A stretch of 9,876 nt of DNA. Source: DYRG01 sp041161065 (GTDB lineage Bacteria; Pseudomonadota; Gammaproteobacteria; Beggiatoales; Beggiatoaceae). Positions 5,448 to 9,876 of this stretch are shown here, piece by piece. The notes beneath the pieces are model-generated. The model was given only the letters and a program-made list of their open reading frames with translations, had not been told where the DNA came from and made no database searches. The first letter of the stretch is position 1, and every line of letters begins with the position of its first letter. The translations under genes and the position numbers were made by a program. The stretch covers positions 1 to 9,876 of the forward strand of contig JBEAVE010000011.1 in the NCBI GenBank assembly GCA_041161065.1, read 5' to 3'.

Positions 5448-6544
5448 ACGCACCAACTATTAACCGTAGAAATAACTTGCTCAACTTCTTGATCAGACAT
5501 TTCGGGATAACAAGGTAATGTTAAAATTTCATTGGCTAATTGTTCAGTTGCTTGAAGATAAATATGAGCAAATTGTTCCCCAAATATCGGTTGTCGATAG
5601 TCTGGAATAGGATAATGAATATCAGAAGAAATATTTGATTGACGCAAATATTCTCGTAATTGGTTTCTTTGTGGACTTCTAATCACATACAAATGCGCAA
5701 CATAATTTTTTTCTTTGGTAATCTTAGGAGTAATAATATTTGAATGCTGAATGGATTGGCTGTAATGAATTGCAATTTGTCGCCGCCGATCATTATCTTG
5801 TTCTAGAAAAGGTAAAAATTCAGATAAAACAGCTGCTTGCATTTCATCTAATCGACTATTTCTAGCACTAGGAATTTCAACTTGATATTTTGCTGTCCAA
5901 CCATATTGGCGTAAGAGTTCTACTCTTTTTGAAATAGCGGAATCATTAGAAATAATTGCACCACCATCACCTAACGCACCAAGATTTTTAGTCGGATAAA
6001 AACTAAAACTCGCTGCATTTCCAAATGTTCCAACACATTTTCCATTAATATTAGCCAAATGGGCTTGCGCACAATCTTCGAGTAATGGAACATTTCTTTT
6101 TGCACAATAATTAGCTATTTCTACTATTTGTGGAATGGCTAATCCGTACAAATGTGTTACAACTACTGCTTTCACACCTGAATCAATGGCTTTTATAACC
6201 TCTTCTAAGGTAACAACTCGGGTTTCTAAATCAACGTCCATGAAATAGGGTTTTGCACCTATTGCTAATACTGCTGTTGTTGTGTACATTCCAGCGTTTG
6301 CAACGGTTGCAACTTTATCACCTATTTGCACACCTAACGCTTTCAAAGCGAGTTCAATGGCATCTGTACCATTTCCTACACTAATGCAATGTTGAACACC
6401 GAGAAAATTAGCAAACATTTGCTCAAAATGTTTCACTTCAGGTCCTAACACAAACCAACCACTTTTAATTACCCGATCAACCGCCGTTTGAATTTGAGTT
6501 TGATAGCGCGTTGTTCTTGCCAATAAATTGTTTATTTGTAACAT
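5444..6544 (-). CDS. DegT/DnrJ/EryC1-family sugar-nucleotide aminotransferase
   Basis: 366 aa, full length for the family. PLP-binding features are present: SVGNGTDAIELAL (55-67), LLEDCAQAH (D157, Q160) and the Schiff-base lysine K186 in FYPTKNLGALGDGGAI. NSRLDEMQAAVL (229-240) and DIHYPIP (H310) are also typical. The enzyme makes an amino sugar from a keto sugar nucleotide with glutamate as the amino donor. The KNLGALGDGGA pattern is closest to 3-aminotransferases such as FdtB/QdtB (dTDP-3-keto-6-deoxyhexose substrates), but position specificity is inferred. No 4,6-dehydratase or 3,4-ketoisomerase is in the window, so its substrate would be made elsewhere. It lies six bases after the epimerase gene and overlaps the glycosyltransferase by 4 bp, indicating one transcript. 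Its ribosome binding site is weak, which suggests coupling to the upstream gene. Confidence 0.88.
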   Translation of the reverse strand: MLQINNLLARTTRYQTQIQTAVDRVIKSGWFVLGPEVKHFEQMFANFLGVQHCISVGNGTDAIELALKALGVQIGDKVATVANAGMYTTTAVLAIGAKPYFMDVDLETRVVTLEEVIKAIDSGVKAVVVTHLYGLAIPQIVEIANYCAKRNVPLLEDCAQAHLANINGKCVGTFGNAASFSFYPTKNLGALGDGGAIISNDSAISKRVELLRQYGWTAKYQVEIPSARNSRLDEMQAAVLSEFLPFLEQDNDRRRQIAIHYSQSIQHSNIITPKITKEKNYVAHLYVIRSPQRNQLREYLRQSNISSDIHYPIPDYRQPIFGEQFAHIYLQATEQLANEILTLPCYPEMSDQEVEQVISTVNSWCV

Positions 6545-6550
6545 TGTTTT

Positions 6551-7495
6551 CTAACCTAATTGTTGTTTCTGCCATGTTAAATAATGAATTAAACCTTCTT
6601 GCAAAGAATATTGAGGAGTCCATCGAAGAAGTTGTTTTAACTTTGAATGGTCGGCGCAAGAATGTTTAATATCTCCCGATCGGCTTTCTAAATATTGAGG
6701 TGTGCTCGATATCTTAAGTTGTTGTTGTAATGCATTGAGCAATTGATTAATGGTTGTTTTTCTTTGCGTTCCAACATTAAAAACTTGCGCACTTTTCTCT
6801 ACTTTTTCTAAAGCTAACATATTAGCAGAAATAACATCTTTAACATAAATAAAATCGCGGGTTTGTTCACCATCACCAAAAACCGTTATTTGCTCACCTT
6901 TTAAAAGTTTATCGACAAATATTGAAATCACCCCAGAATAAGGCGAAGAGGGGTCTTGGCGTTCTCCATACACATTGAAATAACGCAAACCCACCGATGA
7001 AACATCATACAAATGAAAATACAAATGCGCAAGTTGTTCTGTATAATATTTTTCTAACGCATACGGACTTAATGGTTCACAGGTTTCAATTTCCTTCAAA
7101 GGTAACTGCTGATTTGTTCCATAAACCGCCGCCGAACTTGCATAAATTACTTTTGGAATTTTCAAACACCTTGCTGTTTCAAACACATTAAAAGAACCTA
7201 AACTGTTTATTTGAAAATTCAGTTGCGGATTTTGAATGGAAAGCGGCACAGAAACTAAAGCAGCTTCATGATAAATTGCTTGAACATTTTGGGCGGCATT
7301 CATTACCTCTTCTATTTGAGAAACATCGCCTTTAATGATTTCAAGGTTGTTTTGATCTAAATGAGCAATATTTTCAAGTTTTCCTGTCAAAAAATTATCT
7401 AAAATTCTTACAAAAAAACCCCGTTTCAATAATTCTTCAACTAAGTGCGAACCAATAAAACCAGCACCGCCTGTTACTAATATTTTGTTTGTCAT
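6551..7495 (-). CDS. NAD-dependent epimerase/dehydratase (extended SDR), sugar-nucleotide 4-epimerase-like
   Basis: 314 aa. The Rossmann motif VTGGAGFIGSH (7-17) binds NAD(H). The catalytic triad is visible as YASSAAVYG (S120/S121), Y145 and K149 (YxxxK). RYFNVYGERQDP (171-182) and a C-terminal R-S-G-D-I-x-H-S-x-A-D signature (272-282) fit UDP-hexose or UDP-HexNAc 4-epimerases of the GalE/WbpP type. The reaction is probably inversion at C4 of a UDP-sugar in the cytoplasm. Exact substrate cannot be read from sequence, and a 4,6-dehydratase is an alternative but less supported. ATG 7495 lies only four bases after the stop of the HD-GYP gene, and no strong ribosome binding site is present, so translation is likely coupled. 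It sits first in the sugar-gene trio. Confidence 0.87.
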   Translation of the reverse strand: MTNKILVTGGAGFIGSHLVEELLKRGFFVRILDNFLTGKLENIAHLDQNNLEIIKGDVSQIEEVMNAAQNVQAIYHEAALVSVPLSIQNPQLNFQINSLGSFNVFETARCLKIPKVIYASSAAVYGTNQQLPLKEIETCEPLSPYALEKYYTEQLAHLYFHLYDVSSVGLRYFNVYGERQDPSSPYSGVISIFVDKLLKGEQITVFGDGEQTRDFIYVKDVISANMLALEKVEKSAQVFNVGTQRKTTINQLLNALQQQLKISSTPQYLESRSGDIKHSCADHSKLKQLLRWTPQYSLQEGLIHYLTWQKQQLG

Positions 7496-7499
7496 GTTG

Positions 7500-9230
7500 T
7501 TAGCCCAGAGAAAAGTTCGGATTATAACCGGGTAATTTGGTTATTTCGATATTATCGATTTGTTCAGGATCGAGGTATTTTTCAGCGTATTCTAAATACA
7601 CTTTCTCATGAATAAATACATCAAACAAATCGGGATCAATATGGTTTTCTTCTTTCATTTTTCCTAAAATAGTTAAAGCCTGAGAAAGCGGCATTGCCTT
7701 TTTATAAGGACGATCACCAGAAGTCAAGGCTTCAAATATATCTGCAATACCCATGACACGCGCCGGTAAAGTCATTTCCTCTCGCGTTAAACCATTAGGA
7801 TAACCTTTACCGTCCATACGTTCATGATGCCCTCCTGCAAACTCTGGAACGCTTTTTAAGTGTTGCGGATAAGGTAATGATTTCAACATCTTAATCGTAG
7901 CAACAATATGATCGTTGATATGTTTGCGTTCATTATCTCTTAGCGTACCTTTTTTAATACAAAGATTTTCAATTTCACCATTACATTTTCTCAAATCTTC
8001 TTCACGACGGATTTCATTTTTTCGGAGGGGATAATATAAACTTTCAACCATTTGATCATCGATTAAAAGATTCATTTCTTGACCGTTTGGAGAAATCCAT
8101 CGACGCTGTGCAATTTGTTTCACCCTGCTTTGATCAGTTTCACTCATCGCTTCACTCCCAATGTTGCAATGACGAATGAAATCACGTTCTTCATCTAATA
8201 TTTTAATCTTATTTGCAAGCTGTTGTTCAAAAAAATCAGCATCAAGTTGTTCGCCTTGTTTTAATAGCGTTATTTGGTTTTTTAAGGTAGCAATTTCGGC
8301 ATCACGTTTAAGCACTTCAAAGCGGGTGTCAATTAAATGAATTCGATCAAAAATAGTTTCTAATTTTCTACCTTTATCAACGACGTATTCTTTGGTGGTA
8401 ATTTTACCGCAGTCGTGTAACATTGCGGCGATCCATAATTCATAAGAAAGTTCCTCATTCATATTAAAATTACGGATTTCTGGAGAACCCCCTTTTGTTC
8501 GCGCGGCGGCATTTGCTAACATTAACGTAATTTCGGGTACACGACTGCAATGTTTGCTCGTGTGAGGGGATTTGGCATCAATCGCATTTGCAATCAATTT
8601 AATAAAGGCTTCAAAAAGCTCTTTTTGCTCTTTAATAAAACGCTGGTTCATTAGAGAAATCGCCGCTTGAGAAGTTAAAGATTCCACTAATTCTTGATCC
8701 CATTGATTGAAAGCAATAATTTCGTGAGTTTCTTGTTCTCTGGCATTGATGAGTTGTAATACACCGATAATGTCGTTCTTATGATCTTTCATTGGAACAG
8801 TGAGGAAAGATTTTGAACGATAATTCATTTTCTCATCAAACTTGCGTGTGCCTGAAAATTCGAACTGAGTATCTTCGTAAGCATCTGGAATATTGATAGT
8901 TTTTTCTTGTAAAGCCGCGCACACGGCGACCATATGAAGGTTAGGATTTCCTTTATCATCGTGTAGAGGAAGGGGAGGAAATGTAATGGGTTCACCGCTG
9001 CTTCCACCCTTGCGAATTTTTAGACTTTCCGAGATCATAATTTCGAATTTCAAACCCGCATCGGTTTTAATGTACAACGTTCCTCCGTCGGCGTTGGTAA
9101 GAATGCGCGCCGCGTCTAAAATACATTCCAATAAACGGTCGCTATTTTTTTCAGACGATAGCGCAATTCCTATGGAATTCAGTTGTTTAAGTCGTGAAAG
9201 GAGGTGAGAGATTTCTTCTTCGCGATACAT
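7500..9230 (-). CDS. GAF/HD-GYP domain protein, c-di-GMP phosphodiesterase
   Basis: 576 aa. A GAF sensor domain spans about 20-195 and follows a short N-terminal helix. The HD-GYP domain follows: H227 region (HTSKHCSRV), HDCGK (272-276), H437/H441 in KHINDH, HHERMDGKGYP (468-478) and DIFEALTSGDRPY (497-509). The HD and GYP signatures are complete, so hydrolysis of c-di-GMP toward GMP is expected. Between HDCGK and KHINDH lie about 160 residues, much longer than the usual few dozen. They contain a coiled-coil stretch (about 305-350) and a charged segment (375-430). No signal peptide or membrane span is seen, so it is cytoplasmic. The start is set at ATG 9230; the same frame stays open to 9317, but that would run into tsaE on the other strand. 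No clear ribosome binding site precedes ATG 9230. It heads the sugar operon. Confidence 0.88.
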   Translation of the reverse strand: MYREEEISHLLSRLKQLNSIGIALSSEKNSDRLLECILDAARILTNADGGTLYIKTDAGLKFEIMISESLKIRKGGSSGEPITFPPLPLHDDKGNPNLHMVAVCAALQEKTINIPDAYEDTQFEFSGTRKFDEKMNYRSKSFLTVPMKDHKNDIIGVLQLINAREQETHEIIAFNQWDQELVESLTSQAAISLMNQRFIKEQKELFEAFIKLIANAIDAKSPHTSKHCSRVPEITLMLANAAARTKGGSPEIRNFNMNEELSYELWIAAMLHDCGKITTKEYVVDKGRKLETIFDRIHLIDTRFEVLKRDAEIATLKNQITLLKQGEQLDADFFEQQLANKIKILDEERDFIRHCNIGSEAMSETDQSRVKQIAQRRWISPNGQEMNLLIDDQMVESLYYPLRKNEIRREEDLRKCNGEIENLCIKKGTLRDNERKHINDHIVATIKMLKSLPYPQHLKSVPEFAGGHHERMDGKGYPNGLTREEMTLPARVMGIADIFEALTSGDRPYKKAMPLSQALTILGKMKEENHIDPDLFDVFIHEKVYLEYAEKYLDPEQIDNIEITKLPGYNPNFSLG

Positions 9231-9258
9231 GATAAGATTCACTGGCGTTACGTTAAAT

Positions 9259-9264
9259 AGGGAA
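9259..9264 (+). promoter_or_regulatory. Ribosome binding site of tsaE
   Basis: AGGGAA lies seven bases before ATG 9272 and sets the tsaE start. It abuts the possible minus-strand -10 box at 9265-9270, so the two genes share this short control region. Confidence 0.5.
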
Positions 9265-9270
9265 ATTATA
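9265..9270 (-). promoter_or_regulatory. Possible -10 box for the HD-GYP/sugar operon
   Basis: A perfect TATAAT is read on the minus strand, about 35 bases before ATG 9230, giving a leader near 27 bases. No good -35 box is found 16-18 bases further upstream, inside the tsaE coding start. It is the best candidate in the 41-bp divergent spacer. Confidence 0.3.
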
Positions 9271-9271
9271 A

Positions 9272-9709
9272 ATGAATTATCTAGCAAATGCCGAGATAAC
9301 CGAACAATTTGGTGCACAATTTGCGAAATCTTGCCCCACTAAAGCACTGGTTTTTTTGGAAGGCGAGTTGGGCGCAGGCAAAACAACTTTCGTGCGCGGT
9401 TTCTTACGCGGATTGGGATTTCAAGGGACAGTTAAAAGCCCTACTTATACCTTAGTTGAACCTTATGAAATAAAGCTCACAAATTCATTGATTCAGCGCA
9501 TCTATCACTTTGATTTATATCGTTTAAGTGATCCAGAAGAATTAGAGTTTCTCGGCATTTGGGATTATTTGATGCAAGAAAATAGTATTTGTTTAATCGA
9601 ATGGGCTGAACGCGGTCACGGCATTTTACCAACACCCAATATCATAATTCGTTTAAACTATGTTCTGCCTGAAGGTCGACAAATCAACGTCGATTTCAAA
9701 AACAAATAA
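9272..9709 (+). CDS. tsaE: tRNA threonylcarbamoyladenosine biosynthesis ATPase TsaE
   Basis: 145 aa, standard length. Walker A is GELGAGKTT (31-39). The family signatures SPTYTLVEPY (56-65), HFDLYRL (79-85, D81) and LIEWAERG (108-115) are all present. TsaE is a P-loop ATPase that works with TsaB and TsaD, after TsaC, to build the t6A modification at position 37 of ANN-decoding tRNAs; it is near-universal and usually essential in bacteria. The start at ATG 9272 is supported by AGGGAA seven bases upstream. It is divergent from the HD-GYP gene. The usual gammaproteobacterial neighbours (an NAD(P)HX epimerase gene, amiB, mutL) are absent; a DNA methyltransferase gene follows after 22 bases. Confidence 0.95.
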   Translation: MNYLANAEITEQFGAQFAKSCPTKALVFLEGELGAGKTTFVRGFLRGLGFQGTVKSPTYTLVEPYEIKLTNSLIQRIYHFDLYRLSDPEELEFLGIWDYLMQENSICLIEWAERGHGILPTPNIIIRLNYVLPEGRQINVDFKNK

Positions 9710-9731
9710 AAACAAAGGAGAAACAGTTTTA

Positions 9732-9876
9732 ATGAACCATTTGTATTATGGTGACAATTTGATTGTATTACGCGATAAAATTCCTTCAGAATCGGTGGAT
9801 TTGTGTTATATCGATCCACCGTTTAATTCTAAAAGAAACTACTTTCAAATTTATAACAACATTGGCGAAGAAGATA
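9732..9876 (+). CDS. Site-specific DNA methyltransferase, 5' part (runs off the window)
   Basis: Only the first 48 codons are present. The protein begins MNHLYYGDNLIVLRDKI and reaches IDPPFNSKRNYFQIYNN, with DPPF at 28-31. The catalytic motif IV near the N terminus is the layout of beta-class amino-methyltransferases (N6-adenine or N4-cytosine), including Type III Mod subunits and related Type II enzymes. The AdoMet-binding FxGxG motif should lie further on, outside the window. A strong AAAGGAG (9714-9720) precedes ATG 9732 with a rather long 11-base spacer, and the gene follows tsaE closely enough to share its transcript. Whether a restriction enzyme accompanies it cannot be seen, so a restriction-modification system and an orphan methylase are both open. 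Confidence 0.85.
   Translation, partial: MNHLYYGDNLIVLRDKIPSESVDLCYIDPPFNSKRNYFQIYNNIGEED

Noticed and set aside
5448..5456. TTG or GTG start for the glycosyltransferase
   Set aside because: ATG 5447 gives the typical MKYSVIIPVY opening and an ATGA overlap with the upstream gene.
9231..9317. Longer N terminus for the HD-GYP protein
   Set aside because: It would run through the divergent spacer and the start of tsaE; the added residues are not GAF-like.
1..9876. CRISPR array, tRNA or rRNA genes, transposase or integrase
   Set aside because: None seen: no regularly spaced repeats, no cloverleaf-like sequence noticed, and no recombinase motifs in any long frame.

Overview
The window is AT-rich bacterial DNA. 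It most resembles a gammaproteobacterium of the Thiotrichales type (Beggiatoa/Thioploca-like). This is inferred from the mix of a DUF3782-like nuclease-fold protein, a HepT/MntA pair of the HI0074/HI0073 type, a GAF/HD-GYP protein and a palindromic repeat with an AGCGAAGC centre. No 16S or other decisive marker is present, so the assignment is tentative. Ten protein genes are supported, one of them cut by the right edge, plus one very small putative secreted peptide.

Left region (1-655). There is no long gene. On the minus strand a 32-codon reading frame (190-92) has a strong ribosome binding site and a signal-peptide-like sequence. A possible promoter lies about 100 bases upstream, next to a 16-bp perfect palindrome. 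A REP-like hairpin (530-555) and an extended -10 promoter (580-610) precede the first long gene on the plus strand. That gene (656-1282) encodes a coiled coil joined to a PD-(D/E)XK-like domain.

Central minus-strand block (9230 down to 1263). Eight genes run in one direction and are mostly tightly packed: GAF/HD-GYP phosphodiesterase, SDR sugar-nucleotide epimerase, DegT-type sugar aminotransferase, GtrB/DPM1-like membrane glycosyltransferase, a 108-base gap, NarL-type response regulator, hybrid histidine kinase, HepT-like toxin, MntA-like nucleotidyltransferase antitoxin. The first four look like a unit linking c-di-GMP breakdown to making an amino sugar and loading it on a lipid carrier for a surface glycan. 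The next two form a two-component pair with overlapping reading frames. The last two form a toxin-antitoxin pair. The last gene overlaps the 3' end of the plus-strand nuclease-like gene by 20 bp.

Right region (9272-9876). tsaE (tRNA t6A synthesis ATPase) is transcribed away from the HD-GYP gene across a 41-bp spacer. It is followed after 22 bases by the start of a DNA methyltransferase with a DPPF motif, which runs off the window.

Nothing here is clearly a new defence or mobile system. The most unusual items are the small secreted ORF with its palindromic control region, the large coiled-coil insertion inside the HD-GYP domain, and a signalling operon that ends in a toxin-antitoxin pair.
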